Source: Hyphomicrobiales bacterium
GTDB taxonomy: Bacteria; Pseudomonadota; Alphaproteobacteria; Rhizobiales; Beijerinckiaceae
Reading direction: 5' to 3'
NCBI GenBank assembly: GCA_027484655.1
Contig: JAIXSM010000018.1
Span: 82,363 to 146,362 of the forward strand
DNA: 64,000 nt
The translations under genes were made by a program, and so were the position numbers. Positions 36,873 to 46,899 of the stretch are shown one piece after another. The notes under the pieces are model-generated. The model was not told the DNA's origin, searched no databases, and saw nothing but the letters and a program-made list of their open reading frames with translations. Within the stretch, counting starts at the first letter, position 1. Every line of letters starts with the position of its first letter.

Positions 36873-37120
36873 GGACCGCGCGCGTCCTCGCGCGCAGCTA
36901 TTTACATGGTAGCTGCAGACGCCCTCACCCGGTTTGCTCCGCAAACCACCCTCTCCCACGTCGTGGGAGAGGGGTTCGCGCACGTTGTTTTGTGTTTCAA
37001 TGGAACATCATTGGCGATTCCTTCTCCCGCGTGCGGGAGAAGGTGGCTGGCGGAGCCAGTCGGATGAGGGTGGCGCGCCTTGCACGCGACCCTGCGCGCG
37101 AGGACGCGCCGGTCCAAATG
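36873..37120. repeat. Cluster of intergenic repeat elements between convergent genes
   Basis: The 295-bp gap between the hydrolase and tadA has no gene. It contains: an inverted copy of the GCGCGCGAGGACGCGCG element (36873-36897, family C); a family-B element with palindromes around 36921-36978 (GGTTTGCTCCGCAAACC, then CTCTCCCACG/CGTGGGAGAG); a second B-type element at 37020-37078 (CTTCTCCCGCGTGCGGGAGAAG); and a direct family-C copy at 37092-37119. Confidence 0.8.
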
Positions 37121-37124
37121 TCAT

Positions 37125-37598
37125 CTACCGCCGCGCCTTGAAGAACGCCCGCAGCAACTCCGCCGATTCGCTCTCGCGGATGCCGCCGTAGACGTCTGGC
37201 GCGTGATGGCAGGTGGGTTGCGCGAAAAAGCGGGGTCCATGCTCCACCGCGCCGCCCTTTGGATCCCCGGCGCCGAAATACAGCCGCCGGATGCGCGCGA
37301 AGGAGATCGCCCCCGCGCACATGGCGCAGGGCTCCAGCGTCACGTAGAGATCGCAGCCCACCAGCCGCTCCGAGCCGATGGCCTGCGCAGCGGCGCGAAT
37401 CGCCAGCACCTCGGCGTGGGCGGTGGGGTCGCGATCCTCAATGGTGCGGTTGCCCGAAGCGGCCAGCACGGTCCCTTCCAGCGTCACCACCGCGCCGATG
37501 GGCGCTTCGCCGCGCGCGGCGGCCGCCCGCGCTTCATCGAAGGCGAGCGCCATGGGGTCGAACCGCCCGTCAGGGCCTCGCCCGAACTCTTCAGCCAT
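37125..37598 (-). CDS. tadA: tRNA-specific adenosine deaminase
   Basis: A 157-residue zinc deaminase that converts A34 of tRNA-Arg(ACG) to inosine. The zinc site is HAEVLAIRAAAQ and EPCAMCAGAISFARI, and a typical FGAGDPKGGAVEHGP follows. The ATG at 37598 was chosen from the family start; the frame is open far upstream, through rluB and rsmD, because of strong GC bias, but only this part is real. It is divergent from rluB, with 63 bases between starts. Confidence 0.95.
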   Translation of the reverse strand: MAEEFGRGPDGRFDPMALAFDEARAAAARGEAPIGAVVTLEGTVLAASGNRTIEDRDPTAHAEVLAIRAAAQAIGSERLVGCDLYVTLEPCAMCAGAISFARIRRLYFGAGDPKGGAVEHGPRFFAQPTCHHAPDVYGGIRESESAELLRAFFKARR

Positions 37599-37661
37599 AC
37601 GTTGAGTTTCCCGAACCGCTGTCCATTCGACCTGAGCATGACACTCTGCTATCAGGGCCGT

Positions 37662-39677
37662 ATGACCGACAAGACAGAAAACGAACAGGCGGCCGGAGCG
37701 CCGGAGGGCGAGCGCATCGCCAAAGTGATGGCTCGCGCCGGGCTTTGCTCCCGTCGAGACGCCGAGCGCTGGATCGCCGACGGACGCGTCGCCGTGAATG
37801 GCAAGGTGCTTGAGAGCCCCGCCTTTAACGTCACAGATGATGACCGCGTCGTCGTGGACGGGCGCCCCATCGCGCACCGCGAGCGCACGCGGCTGTTCAT
37901 GTTCCACAAGCCGCGTGGAACCGTCACCACGGACCGCGACCCTGAAGGCCGCTCCACTGTGTTCGACGTGCTCCCGGAAGGGTTGCCGCGGCTGGTGACC
38001 ATCGGGCGCCTCGACATCAACACCGAGGGGCTGCTGCTCCTCACCAATGACGGCGGCCTCGCCCGCGTGCTTGAACTCCCCGCCACCGGCTGGCTGCGTC
38101 GTTACCGCGTGCGCGCCCATGGCGAGATCGATCAGGCGCAGCTGGACGCGCTCGCCAGAGGCGTGGTGATCGAGGGCGTCGAGTATCGCGGCATCGAGGC
38201 GAAGATCGACCGCGTGCAGGGCTCCAACGTGTGGCTCACCATGGGCCTGCGCGAGGGCAAGAACCGCGAGATCAAGCGGGTGCTCGAGCACCTGGGCCTC
38301 GCGGTGAACCGCCTGATCCGCATCTCGTACGGGCCGTTCCAGCTGGGCGATCTCGACGAGGGCGCGGTCGATGAGGTCAAGACCCGCATCTTGCAGGACC
38401 AGCTCGGCGAGAAGCTCGCAGCCGAGGCCGGCGTCGATTTCGACGCGCCGGTTTTCGACAAGAAGGACGTGGAGAAGATGGCGCGCCGCCACCCCCGCGA
38501 TGAAGAGCGCGAACGTCCGCTCGATCGCGGCGGCGACCGTCCCCAGCGGCGGCCGTCTGCTCGCGACGGGGCTCGTGCGGAGCGCGGCCGCGCCGGTGGG
38601 CGGGACGAGAACGAGCGGCCGCCGTCGGCCCGCGATCTGGCGCCACGACAGCGCAAGCACGTATCGGTGATGCGCGCGGAAAAGGCGGAGACGGAAGGAC
38701 GCCGCCGCATCGAGCGCGCCGAGACCGCAGATCGACGCGGCCGGGCCGTGAAGGTGGAGCGCGTGGTCAGCGTATCCCCGCCCGCCGAGAAGCCGGAGGG
38801 GCGCAACGCGCGGCGTTTCTCCCGTGAGCGCGACGGCGGCGGCGGCGAGCGCACCATGCGCCGGCCCCGCACGGGCGCTGGAGCGGAGCCGGGAGCAGGG
38901 GTCGAGGCCCGGACCGGCTGGCGTCGCCCCGAGGGCGAGGAGGCCAGGGCCCCTCGTCGTGAGCGCAGCGAAGGCGGCTTCAAGCCGCGCGAGGGCGGCA
39001 GGCCGCCGCGCCGGGAGCGGCCCGAGGGCACGGGCGAGCGGACCTTTGAGAACCGTGGGCCTCGCCGGGAAGCCGGCGACCGGCCCGAGCGCAAGCCCCG
39101 CGGTGAAGGATTTGAGGCGCGCGGAGCTGGCAAGCCGCAACGGGCGCGGCCGGAAGGCCGCACGTGGGAAAAGCGCGGCGAGGACGGCGGCCGTAGGGCT
39201 TCCGGCGAGCGGAGCTTCGAGGGTCGCCCCCCGCGCCGTGACGGTGCGCCACAGGGCGAGCGCAAGCCGCGCGGTGAAGGATTTGAGGGGCGCGGAGCTG
39301 GCAGACCGCAAGGGGCCCGGTCGGAAGGCCGCTCCTGGGACAAGCGCGGCGAAGGCGCCGGTCGCCGCGAGCGCGCAGACGCTCCCGCAGGGCGCGGCGA
39401 GGGTCGCAGCGGCGACAGCCGTCCGCCCCGGGCGTTCAAGTCTGAAGGATCGGGCAGGCCCCCGCGCGCTGAGCGTTCGGAAGGCGCAGCGCGTGGCGAA
39501 GGTCGGGCATTTGGCGGGCCGCGCGGTGAGGGCCGTCCCGGCGGAAAGCCGGGTGGTCGTTTCGGCGGCAAACCGGGCGGCGGCCGTCCCGGCGGTGGCA
39601 AGCCCGGTGGAGGCAGGCCCGGTGGCGGAAAACCCGGCGGCGCGCCCCGTGGCAAGGGCCCTCGCGGGCCGCGCTGA
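37662..39677 (+). CDS. rluB: Pseudouridine synthase RluB-like, with about 400-residue disordered tail
   Basis: A 671-residue protein. Residues about 15-75 form an S4 RNA-binding domain (KVMARAGLCSRRDAERWI) and 80-255 the RluB/RsuA-type catalytic domain, with catalytic Asp118 in GRLDINTEGLLLLTNDG. It should modify 23S rRNA near position 2605. From about residue 275 the protein is Arg/Gly/Pro/Glu-rich, contains a 57-residue unit present twice (from about 476 and 533), and ends in GGKPGGGRPGGGKPGG-type repeats. Such tails are common in rhizobial RluB but this one is long. The ATG at 37662 fits the family start. Confidence 0.92.
   Translation: MTDKTENEQAAGAPEGERIAKVMARAGLCSRRDAERWIADGRVAVNGKVLESPAFNVTDDDRVVVDGRPIAHRERTRLFMFHKPRGTVTTDRDPEGRSTVFDVLPEGLPRLVTIGRLDINTEGLLLLTNDGGLARVLELPATGWLRRYRVRAHGEIDQAQLDALARGVVIEGVEYRGIEAKIDRVQGSNVWLTMGLREGKNREIKRVLEHLGLAVNRLIRISYGPFQLGDLDEGAVDEVKTRILQDQLGEKLAAEAGVDFDAPVFDKKDVEKMARRHPRDEERERPLDRGGDRPQRRPSARDGARAERGRAGGRDENERPPSARDLAPRQRKHVSVMRAEKAETEGRRRIERAETADRRGRAVKVERVVSVSPPAEKPEGRNARRFSRERDGGGGERTMRRPRTGAGAEPGAGVEARTGWRRPEGEEARAPRRERSEGGFKPREGGRPPRRERPEGTGERTFENRGPRREAGDRPERKPRGEGFEARGAGKPQRARPEGRTWEKRGEDGGRRASGERSFEGRPPRRDGAPQGERKPRGEGFEGRGAGRPQGARSEGRSWDKRGEGAGRRERADAPAGRGEGRSGDSRPPRAFKSEGSGRPPRAERSEGAARGEGRAFGGPRGEGRPGGKPGGRFGGKPGGGRPGGGKPGGGRPGGGKPGGAPRGKGPRGPR
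39085..39366 (+). repeat. Internal 171-bp-period repeat in the rluB tail
   Basis: A stretch of about 110 bases starting at 39087 recurs at 39258, with few differences, encoding twice a segment like ERKPRGEGFE..RGAG and then EGR.W.KRGE. It is in frame, so it expands the tail by 57 residues without changing the reading frame. Confidence 0.8.
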
Positions 39678-39689
39678 CCGGAGCGGATC

Positions 39690-40250
39690 ATGCGGATCGT
39701 CGGGGGCGAGTTTCGCGGTCGCGCGCTGAAGGGGCCGTCCTCCATGGCGGTGCGGCCAACTTCGGATCGCTTGCGCGAGAGTCTGTTCAACATTCTCGCC
39801 CACGGCTTTGACCAGCCGCTGGAGGGCGCGCGGGTGATCGATCTTTTCGCCGGCACCGGCGCGCTCGGGCTTGAGGCGTTGTCGCGCGGCGCCCGTTTCG
39901 CCCTGTTCGTCGATGACGGCGCTGAAGCGCGCGCGCTGCTGCGCGCCAACATCGAGACGCTGGGCGTCGCCGGGCGCACAAAAGTGTTTCGGCGCGATGC
40001 GACCAAGCTGGGCGCCATGCCTCCCGGCGAGGGGCATACGCTCGCCTTTCTGGACCCTCCCTATGGCCGCGATCTCGCCCCGCTCGCACTCGAGTCGTTG
40101 CGCGAGGGCGGCTGGCTCGCGCCGGGCGCGCTCGCGGTTGTTGAGGAGGAGGCGTCCGCGCCGCTGGAGCCCGTCGCGGGATTTGAGCTTCTTGACCGCC
40201 GCGTTTACGGCGACACGCAAGTGGTGTTCCTGCGCCGGACGACCGGATAG
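39690..40250 (+). CDS. rsmD: 16S rRNA (guanine(966)-N2)-methyltransferase
   Basis: A 186-residue SAM-dependent methyltransferase. It begins MRIVGGEFRGRALKGP and has the SAM-binding block VIDLFAGTGALGLEALSRGA and the catalytic FLDPPYGRDL, all diagnostic for RsmD. It lies 12 bases after rluB, so two rRNA-modifying enzymes are co-transcribed. Confidence 0.95.
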   Translation: MRIVGGEFRGRALKGPSSMAVRPTSDRLRESLFNILAHGFDQPLEGARVIDLFAGTGALGLEALSRGARFALFVDDGAEARALLRANIETLGVAGRTKVFRRDATKLGAMPPGEGHTLAFLDPPYGRDLAPLALESLREGGWLAPGALAVVEEEASAPLEPVAGFELLDRRVYGDTQVVFLRRTTG

Positions 40251-40262
40251 GGTTGCGCCCCT

Positions 40263-40994
40263 ATGGAATGGCGCGACGAAGGTCTCATCATCGGGCTCAG
40301 GAAGTACGGCGAAACGAGCGTTATCGTCGAGCTGATGACGCGCCAGCATGGCCGGCATCTTGGCATTGTGAAGGGCGGCCGCTCGCGCCGCCTCCAGCCC
40401 GTGCTTCAGCCGGGAAACAGCGTGGCCGTGGTCTGGCGCGCGCGACTTGAGGAGCATCTGGGGCTCTATGCGCTGGAGCCTGTCCGGCAAAGGGCTGGCG
40501 CGATCATGGAGTCCGCCATGGCGCTCGCCGGCGTCAATCTGATTGGCGCTTGGTTGCGCTTTCTGCCGGAGCGGGATCCCCACGAAGGGCTCTGGGAGAT
40601 GGTGGAGACCCTGGCGGACCGCCTCGACGATGCGTCACTCGCACCCCCTCTCATGGCGCGCTTTGAACTCGCTGTTCTGTCCGAACTCGGCTTTGGCCTC
40701 GATCTGGACCAGTGCGCCGTCAGCGGGCGCGCCGATGACCTGGCGTGGGTCTCGCCCCGAACCGGCCGCGCGGTGAGTCGGGAGGCGGGCGCGCCATGGG
40801 CGGACAGGCTTCTGCCGCTTCCCGCATTTCTGCGCGATGATGAGGCGGCCGTGCCGGCGCCTGTCGAAGAGATCGCCGCCGCCCACACCCTGGTCGGCTT
40901 TTTTCTAGAGCGCCATGTGCTGGGTCCGCGCGGCCTGCCGGAGCCGGAGGCGAGACGGGCGTGGCTGCTCAGAATAAAGCCAAGCTCAACTTAG
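40263..40994 (+). CDS. recO: DNA repair protein RecO
   Basis: A 243-residue recombination mediator that works with RecR and RecF to load RecA. It starts MEWRDEGLIIGLRKYGETSV, shown here as DEGLIIGLRKYGETSV, an OB-fold N-terminus, and the helical C-terminal domain follows. No CxxC zinc pairs are visible. It is 12 bases after rsmD; in many relatives it follows era instead. Confidence 0.92.
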   Translation: MEWRDEGLIIGLRKYGETSVIVELMTRQHGRHLGIVKGGRSRRLQPVLQPGNSVAVVWRARLEEHLGLYALEPVRQRAGAIMESAMALAGVNLIGAWLRFLPERDPHEGLWEMVETLADRLDDASLAPPLMARFELAVLSELGFGLDLDQCAVSGRADDLAWVSPRTGRAVSREAGAPWADRLLPLPAFLRDDEAAVPAPVEEIAAAHTLVGFFLERHVLGPRGLPEPEARRAWLLRIKPSST

Positions 40995-41161
40995 GTTTTT
41001 GCTAATCATGGCAGCGGCTTCATGCGCGTATATCGCGTGGTGTTGCAGTTAAGATACTGCCTCCGGAGTGCAACTCGGCTATGTAGATGCAGTGCCCTTG
41101 CGGCGCCGCACAATTCTATCGCCCCCGGGCGGTGGCATCACGCTTAATCGGAGAATAAAAA

Positions 41162-41782
41162 ATGAACTTCCGCGCTCTCGCTCTCGGCTCTGTGGCAGCC
41201 CTCGCTCTTTCGGCCGGCTTCGCTTCCGCTGCTGACCTCCCGCGCCGCAGCGCCGCTGTCGCCCCCGCTCCGGTGGCGGCCCCGGTCTTCACCTGGACCG
41301 GCTTCTACGCTGGTCTGAACGCCGGCTTCATCACTGCCAAGGACCAGGGCGTCAACGACAGCTCCTTCACCGTCGGCGCCCGTTTCGGCTTTGACTACCA
41401 GGTCGGCTCGCTCGTGGTCGGCGTTCTCGCGGACGCTGATTACTCTGGCCTGGACGTGAACGGTCTTGAGTCCCGCTTCGTTGGTCAGGTGAACGCTCGC
41501 GTCGGCTTCCTCGCCCAGCCGAGCCTGCTCCTGTACGCCACCGGCGGTTACTCCTACGTCGACATCAATGCCGCCGGCGTCTCCTACGCCAACGGCTGGA
41601 ACGTTGGCGCTGGCGTCGAGTACCGCATCAACGCCAACTGGTCGACGTTCGTCGAGTACCGCTACCTCGACCTGCGCACGGAAGGCACGCTGGCTTCCCG
41701 CGACGTCGACGCCCACACGGTCAAGGTCGGCGTGAACTACCGCTTCGGCTCCGCAGCCGCTCCGGTCGTCGCTCGCTACTGA
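41162..41782 (+). CDS. Omp25/31-type outer-membrane porin
   Basis: A 206-residue major outer-membrane protein of the rhizobial Omp25/31 group. A signal peptide ends at ASAADLPRR near residue 21, and the family hallmark FTWTGFYAGLNAGF starts near 43. The C-terminus VKVGVNYRFG is followed by a short tail ending in Tyr. Codon choice is heavily biased toward C-ending codons, which suggests strong expression. A GGAG precedes the ATG in an AT-rich leader, and two strong terminators follow. Confidence 0.92.
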   Translation: MNFRALALGSVAALALSAGFASAADLPRRSAAVAPAPVAAPVFTWTGFYAGLNAGFITAKDQGVNDSSFTVGARFGFDYQVGSLVVGVLADADYSGLDVNGLESRFVGQVNARVGFLAQPSLLLYATGGYSYVDINAAGVSYANGWNVGAGVEYRINANWSTFVEYRYLDLRTEGTLASRDVDAHTVKVGVNYRFGSAAAPVVARY

Positions 41783-41808
41783 GAACCTGTGGCTTAAGGC
41801 CACAACGG

Positions 41809-41839
41809 GAGCCCGGCCTTGCGCCGGGCTCTTTCTTTT
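41809..41839 (+). terminator. Porin gene terminator
   Basis: Perfect 9-bp arms GAGCCCGGC and GCCGGGCTC (41809-41817 and 41823-41831) with a 5-base loop, followed by TTTCTTTT. Confidence 0.88.
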
Positions 41840-41853
41840 CGGCCTGCACAAAG

Positions 41854-41887
41854 AAAAAGCCCCGGGGAAACGCCTCCGGGGCTTTTT
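41854..41887. terminator. Bidirectional terminator between porin gene and small ORF
   Basis: Perfect 12-bp arms AAAAAGCCCCGG and CCGGGGCTTTTT (41854-41865 and 41876-41887), giving a T-run on either strand. It serves both the porin and the convergent small gene. Confidence 0.88.
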
Positions 41888-41913
41888 GCATTTCGCGGCG
41901 CCATGAGCGGCGG

Positions 41914-42114
41914 TCAGCGCCTGTCGCAGACCTCACGCGTTTCCGTTCGCGATACGCTGTAGCCCTCATCGAGGGCGACCTCGACGATACGGCAACCGGC
42001 AGCGCTCACTCCGCCCTCGGCGGCCACGACATGGTTGGTCTCTCGCGGGGAGATGGCGAAACCAGCCCCAAGGAGGCCGGCGGCGAGAAGCGCCAGAATG
42101 ACCAGGCGGGACAT
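41914..42114 (-). CDS. Small exported or membrane-anchored hypothetical protein
   Basis: A 66-residue protein with one N-terminal hydrophobic segment (MSRLVILALLAAGLLGAG), probably an uncleaved anchor or signal peptide. The rest has AGCRIVEVALDEGYSVSRT and ends with ETREVCDRR; two cysteines could form a disulfide. The pattern looks conserved in alphaproteobacterial small proteins but I cannot name a family. The ATG at 42114 follows AAGGG; an extension to 42231 is unlikely. Confidence 0.6.
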   Translation of the reverse strand: MSRLVILALLAAGLLGAGFAISPRETNHVVAAEGGVSAAGCRIVEVALDEGYSVSRTETREVCDRR

Positions 42115-42361
42115 TTTCAAACCCTTTGGTCCGATCATCGGAGTGCTCTGCTGTCCTGTCATTTCAATTATGCACGCGCCGCAAAGGGTTTGACGCGCCA
42201 GACGGCGCCCAGTTCCTCGCGAATCGTTCAAGGAGTAGCTTGAGGTTTAAGCGCGATGTCAGCCCGGCGCCAGTGCTCATAGGCCACATGATCTGAGCAA
42301 AAGGGCCGGGTGTACGAAACGGGAACTTGCGGGAGCGCCGGCGCTCCTGTAACGGGGCGCA

Positions 42362-44617
42362 ATGGCCAAAACCGTTGCTCCGCCGCCCCCGCCCCGCGAG
42401 CCCGCCGGGGAAATCGTAAATCTGCGAGATGCGCTGGAGGAGCGCTACCTCGCCTATGCGCTCTCCACCATCATGGGGCGCGCGCTTCCCGACGCCCGCG
42501 ACGGTCTCAAGCCCGTGCATCGGCGCATTCTGTACGGCATGCAGATCCTGCGCCTTGATCCGGGATCGTCGTTCAAGAAGAGCGCGAAAATCGTCGGCGA
42601 CGTGATGGGTTCATTCCATCCCCACGGCGACCAGGCGATTTATGACGCGCTCGTGCGCCTCGCGCAGGACTTCTCCTCGCGTTATCCGCTGGTGGACGGG
42701 CAGGGGAATTTTGGCAACATCGACGGCGATTCCGCCGCCGCTTACCGCTACACCGAAGCGCGCATGACCGACGTCGCCCGGCTGCTGCTGGAAGGCATCG
42801 ACGAGGACTCCATCGACTTCCGCGAGAATTACTCGGGCGATCAGAAAGAGCCGATCGTTCTCCCGGCGGCGTTTCCCAACCTGCTCGCCAACGGCGCCAC
42901 GGGCATCGCGGTGGGCATGGCGACATCCGTTCCGCCCCACAACGTCGCAGAACTCTGCGACGCTGCGCTTTATCTCGTCTCCCATCCCGGCGCGATGACG
43001 GACCAGTTGCTGGCGTTCGTGCCGGGGCCGGATTTTCCGACGGGCGGAATTATCGTCGACGGTCGCGAGCAGATCGCAGAGGCCTATCGCACCGGACGCG
43101 GCTCTTTCCGCATCCGCGCGCGCTGGGCGAAGGAGGAGGCGGCCCGCGGTTTGTGGAACGTGGTCGTCACCGAAATTCCGTACATGGTGCAGAAGAGCCG
43201 GCTCATCGAGAAGCTGGCGGAACTGGTCAACGACAAGAAGCTGCCGCTGGTGGCCGAGGTGCGCGACGAATCCGCCGAGGACGTGCGCATCGTCATCGAG
43301 CCGCGCGCGCGCACCGTCGATCCGGCCATAATGATGGAATCGCTGTTCCGCCTCTCCGAGCTGGAAAGCCGTTTCCCGCTGAACATGAACGTGCTGGTGG
43401 ATGGCGTCGTGCCCCGCGTTCTGGCGCTGCACGAGGCGCTGAAGCAGTGGCTCGATCATCGCCGCGTGGTGCTGGTGCGCCGCTCGCAGCATCGTCTGAG
43501 TGAGATCGAGCACCGGCTCGAGGTGCTCGCCGGTATGCTCGTCGTGTTCCTCAACCTCGACGAGGTGATCCGCATCATCCGCGAGGAGGATGAGCCCAAG
43601 GACGCCCTGAAGGCGCGTTTCGCGCTGTCCGACTTGCAGGCGAACTACATTCTCGACACGCGCCTGCGTTCGCTGCGCCGCCTTGAGGAGATGCAGCTCA
43701 AGGCCGAAAACGACGCGCTCGTGAAGGAAAAGACCGCGCTCGAGGCGCTTGTGGGCGACGAGCAGCAGCAATGGAGCGCCATCAAGACGCAGATCCGCGA
43801 CCTGAAGAAGAAGTTCGCGCCTGATTCGAAGTTCGGCAAGCGGCGCACCACATTCGAAACCGCGCCCGAGGCGCGCGACATTGATCTCACCGAGGCCATG
43901 ATCGAGCGCGAGCCCATCACCGTTGTGATGAGCCGAAAGGGCTGGATCCGGGCCCTGAAGGGCCATGTGGCTGACGTCTCCACCGTCTCGTTCAAGGGCG
44001 ACGATTCCCTGCTGACGGCGTTTTTCACCGAAACGACCGCCAAGATCCTTGTGCTGGCGACCAACGGCCGGGTGTTCACCCTGGAGGCCTCGAAACTGCC
44101 CGGCGGTCGTGGGTTTGGCGAGCCGGTCCGCCTCATGGCCGATCTTGACGAGGGGGCGGACGTTTTTTCCGTTTTTCCGTATTCGGCTGGCGCGAAAATG
44201 CTGGTGTGCTCCACCGACGGGCGTGGCTTCCTGTCGCCCCAGGACGAGATGCTGGCCGGTACGCGCAAAGGCAAGGGGCTGCTCAACGTCGAAGACGGCG
44301 CGAAGGTGGCTGTTGCGATTGTCGCGGAGGGCGACCACGTGGCCGTGATCGGCGAAAATCGCAAGCTGCTGGTGTTCCCGCTCGCGCAGACGCCGGAGAT
44401 GGCGCGCGGCAAGGGCGTGCGGCTCCAGCGCTACAAGGACGGTGGTCTTTCCGACGCGCGGGTGTTCGCCCTCGCGGACGGGCTGACGTGGAAGGACAGC
44501 GCCGGCCGCACCTTCACCGTGGCGCAGCCGGAACTGGCTGAATGGATGGGCGCGCGCGCCGAGGCTGGGCGCCTGCCGCCGAAAGGCTTCCCGAAGAACA
44601 ACCGGTTCATCGGCTGA
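42362..44617 (+). CDS. parC: DNA topoisomerase IV subunit A
   Basis: A 751-residue type II topoisomerase subunit that decatenates sister chromosomes together with ParE. The active-site Tyr130 lies in [12 protein letters not shown], and the QRDG-type region is [16 protein letters not shown] near residue 40. The C-terminal half (about 495-735) forms the pinwheel domain with [13 protein letters not shown] as the GyrA-box-like motif. Its length and the ParC-type C-terminus favour ParC over GyrA. Confidence 0.93.
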   Translation: MAKTVAPPPPPREPAGEIVNLRDALEERYLAYALSTIMGRALPDARDGLKPVHRRILYGMQILRLDPGSSFKKSAKIVGDVMGSFHPHGDQAIYDALVRLAQDFSSRYPLVDGQGNFGNIDGDSAAAYRYTEARMTDVARLLLEGIDEDSIDFRENYSGDQKEPIVLPAAFPNLLANGATGIAVGMATSVPPHNVAELCDAALYLVSHPGAMTDQLLAFVPGPDFPTGGIIVDGREQIAEAYRTGRGSFRIRARWAKEEAARGLWNVVVTEIPYMVQKSRLIEKLAELVNDKKLPLVAEVRDESAEDVRIVIEPRARTVDPAIMMESLFRLSELESRFPLNMNVLVDGVVPRVLALHEALKQWLDHRRVVLVRRSQHRLSEIEHRLEVLAGMLVVFLNLDEVIRIIREEDEPKDALKARFALSDLQANYILDTRLRSLRRLEEMQLKAENDALVKEKTALEALVGDEQQQWSAIKTQIRDLKKKFAPDSKFGKRRTTFETAPEARDIDLTEAMIEREPITVVMSRKGWIRALKGHVADVSTVSFKGDDSLLTAFFTETTAKILVLATNGRVFTLEASKLPGGRGFGEPVRLMADLDEGADVFSVFPYSAGAKMLVCSTDGRGFLSPQDEMLAGTRKGKGLLNVEDGAKVAVAIVAEGDHVAVIGENRKLLVFPLAQTPEMARGKGVRLQRYKDGGLSDARVFALADGLTWKDSAGRTFTVAQPELAEWMGARAEAGRLPPKGFPKNNRFIG

Positions 44618-44731
44618 AGGCAGAGCTTGCGCGGCGCCCTGCGGCTTCCCTGCGACGGGATTTTCGGCTAGGCACGCGAAATCCCCGGGCGGCCCGCGCG
44701 CCGCGTCTGCAACTTATGGTCTGGACTGACA

Positions 44732-46537
44732 ATGCACCGCTATCGCACGCACACCTGCGGCCAGCTCCGCGACACCGATGACGGGCAGACCGCGCGCCTC
44801 TCCGGCTGGTGCCACCGCATCCGCGACCACGGCGGCGTTCTGTTCATCGACCTGCGCGACCATTACGGGATCACCCAGTGCGTCGCGGACCCGGATTCGC
44901 CGGCCTTCAAGCTGGTCGAGACCTTCCGCTCCGAGTGGGTGGTGCGGCTCGACGGCAAGGTGCGCCGGCGCCCGGCCGGCACCGAGAACGGCGACATGGC
45001 CACCGGCCAGATTGAGCTTTATGTGACCGAGGCCGAGGTGCTGGGGCAGGCGGCCGATCTGCCGCTGCCGGTGTTCGGCGATCAGGACTATCCGGAAGAA
45101 ACGCGCCTGCGTTACCGCTTCCTCGACCTGCGCCGCGAGCGCTTGCATCGCAACATCATGCTGCGCGGGCAGGTGGTCGACTCGCTGCGCCGTCGCATGA
45201 AGGGGCAGGGCTTCAACGAGTTCGCCACGCCCATTCTGACGGCCTCGTCGCCGGAAGGCGCGCGCGACTTCCTCGTGCCCTCGCGCCTGCATCCGGGCAA
45301 GTTCTACGCGCTGCCGCAGGCGCCGCAGCAGTACAAGCAGCTGCTGATGATGGCGGGCTTCGACCGCTATTTCCAGATTGCGCCGTGCTTCCGCGATGAG
45401 GATCCCCGCGCCGACCGCCTGCCCGGCGAGTTTTATCAGCTCGATGTGGAGATGAGCTTCATCACGCAGGAGGATGTGTTCGCGGCCATCGAGCCCGTGA
45501 TGTCCGGCGTGTTTCAGGAATTCGCTAACGGCAAGAGCGTGACGCCGAGCCCGTGGCCGCGCATCGCCTATGCGGACTCGATGCAGAAGTACGGCACTGA
45601 CAAGCCGGACCTGCGCATCCGCAATCCCTACACGCAATCGCCCCTCGAGATGGGCGACGTGTCGGAGCATTTCCGCGGGTCGAACTTCAAGGTCTTCGCG
45701 CGCCTTCTCGAAGTCGAAAAGAACCGCGTTTGGGCCGTGCCGGCGCCGGGCGGCGGCGCGCGCACGTTCTGCGACCGCATGAACTCGTGGGCGCAGAGCG
45801 AAGGCCAGCCGGGCCTTGGCTACATCTTCTGGCGCGATGCCGACGGAAAGACCGAGGCGGCGGGCCCCATCGCCAACAACATCGGGCCTGAGCGCACGGA
45901 AGCGATCCGCTCGCAGCTTGGCCTCAAGGCCGGCGACGCGGCGTTCTTCGCGGCGGGCGACCCGGAGAAGTTCGCGAAATTCGCCGGCGACGCGCGCATT
46001 CGCGTTGGGCGCGAACTCAATCTCATTGATGAGAACCGCTACGAATTCGCGTGGATCATCGATTTCCCGATGTACGAGTGGAACGAGGACGAGAAGAAGG
46101 TCGACTTCTCGCACAACCCGTTCTCCATGCCGCAGGGCGGGCTTGACGCTCTCACCTCGCAGGATCCGCTCACCATCAAGGCGTTCCAGTACGACGTGGC
46201 CTGCAACGGTTATGAGCTGGCGTCGGGCGGCATCCGCAACCATCGCCCCGACGCGATGGTGAAGGCGTTCGAGATCGCCGGCTACGGCGAACAGGACGTG
46301 GTGGAGCGCTTTGGCGCGCTGTATCGCGCGTTCCAGTACGGCGCGCCGCCCCACGGCGGCATGGCTGCGGGCGTTGATCGCATCATCATGCTGCTGGCGG
46401 GTGAGCAGAACCTGCGCGAGGTCGCGCTGTTCCCCATGAACCAGCGGGCCGAAGACCTGCTCATGGGCGCGCCTTCCGAGGCCAGCACCAAGCAGCTGCG
46501 CGAACTTCACCTGCGGCTCAACCTGCCGGAGAAGTGA
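44732..46537 (+). CDS. aspS: Aspartyl-tRNA synthetase
   Basis: A 601-residue class II synthetase of the bacterial type. An N-terminal anticodon-binding OB domain begins [14 protein letters not shown]; motif 2 is [20 protein letters not shown], of which [10 protein letters not shown] is diagnostic; the GAD insertion covers about 290-420; and motif 3 is [19 protein letters not shown] near 545. Whether it also charges tRNA-Asn (non-discriminating) depends on gatCAB and asnS elsewhere in the genome. Confidence 0.95.
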   Translation: MHRYRTHTCGQLRDTDDGQTARLSGWCHRIRDHGGVLFIDLRDHYGITQCVADPDSPAFKLVETFRSEWVVRLDGKVRRRPAGTENGDMATGQIELYVTEAEVLGQAADLPLPVFGDQDYPEETRLRYRFLDLRRERLHRNIMLRGQVVDSLRRRMKGQGFNEFATPILTASSPEGARDFLVPSRLHPGKFYALPQAPQQYKQLLMMAGFDRYFQIAPCFRDEDPRADRLPGEFYQLDVEMSFITQEDVFAAIEPVMSGVFQEFANGKSVTPSPWPRIAYADSMQKYGTDKPDLRIRNPYTQSPLEMGDVSEHFRGSNFKVFARLLEVEKNRVWAVPAPGGGARTFCDRMNSWAQSEGQPGLGYIFWRDADGKTEAAGPIANNIGPERTEAIRSQLGLKAGDAAFFAAGDPEKFAKFAGDARIRVGRELNLIDENRYEFAWIIDFPMYEWNEDEKKVDFSHNPFSMPQGGLDALTSQDPLTIKAFQYDVACNGYELASGGIRNHRPDAMVKAFEIAGYGEQDVVERFGALYRAFQYGAPPHGGMAAGVDRIIMLLAGEQNLREVALFPMNQRAEDLLMGAPSEASTKQLRELHLRLNLPEK

Positions 46538-46561
46538 GCGCGGGCGGAGCCTCCAGGTTCT

Positions 46562-46840
46562 GCCACGGCGCCGTCATCCGCGTCCCCGTCCCCGGGCTTG
46601 ACCCGGGGATTGATCCGTGGATTGACCCGCGGATCCACCCTCATAGCTCTTTTGTTGGATGGCCGGATCAAGTCCGGCCATGACGCTGTGGAGAGATGGG
46701 CGCCGCACGTGCGCGCGAGGACGCGCGCGGTCCAGTTTGCCGGCTGTCTTGCCACGGCGCCGTCATCCGCGGGCTTGACCCGCGGATCCACGCTCATAGC
46801 TCCTTTGTTGGATGGCCGGATCAAGTCCGGCCATGACGCT
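46562..46840. repeat. Two copies of intergenic repeat family A with one family C between
   Basis: The unit GCCACGGCGCCGTCATCCGCG starts at 46562 and again at 46751. Each copy then has a CCGGGCTTGACCCGGGG- or CCGCGGG/CCCGCGG-type hairpin and GGCCGGATCAAGTCCGGCC, ending in ATGACGCT (46687 and 46840). A third copy of the element is at 17323-17400. A GCGCGCGAGGACGCGCGCG element (family C) is at 46711-46735. Confidence 0.85.
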
Positions 46841-46899
46841 GCGATACAGTCGGCGCCGCTTCGAAGCGCGCCCGATCCAAACTCGCGTTTCACCCTATT

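Noticed and set aside
37125..40583. A 1152-codon open frame on the minus strand across tadA, rluB, rsmD and recO.
   Set aside because: Only its last 157 codons are tadA. The rest is low-complexity and lies opposite rluB's GC-rich repeats and rsmD, so it is a composition effect.
44714..46510. Long minus-strand frame opposite aspS (and a similar one opposite parC at 42611-44338).
   Set aside because: Mirror frames of well-defined genes in GC-rich DNA; no motif or ribosome site.
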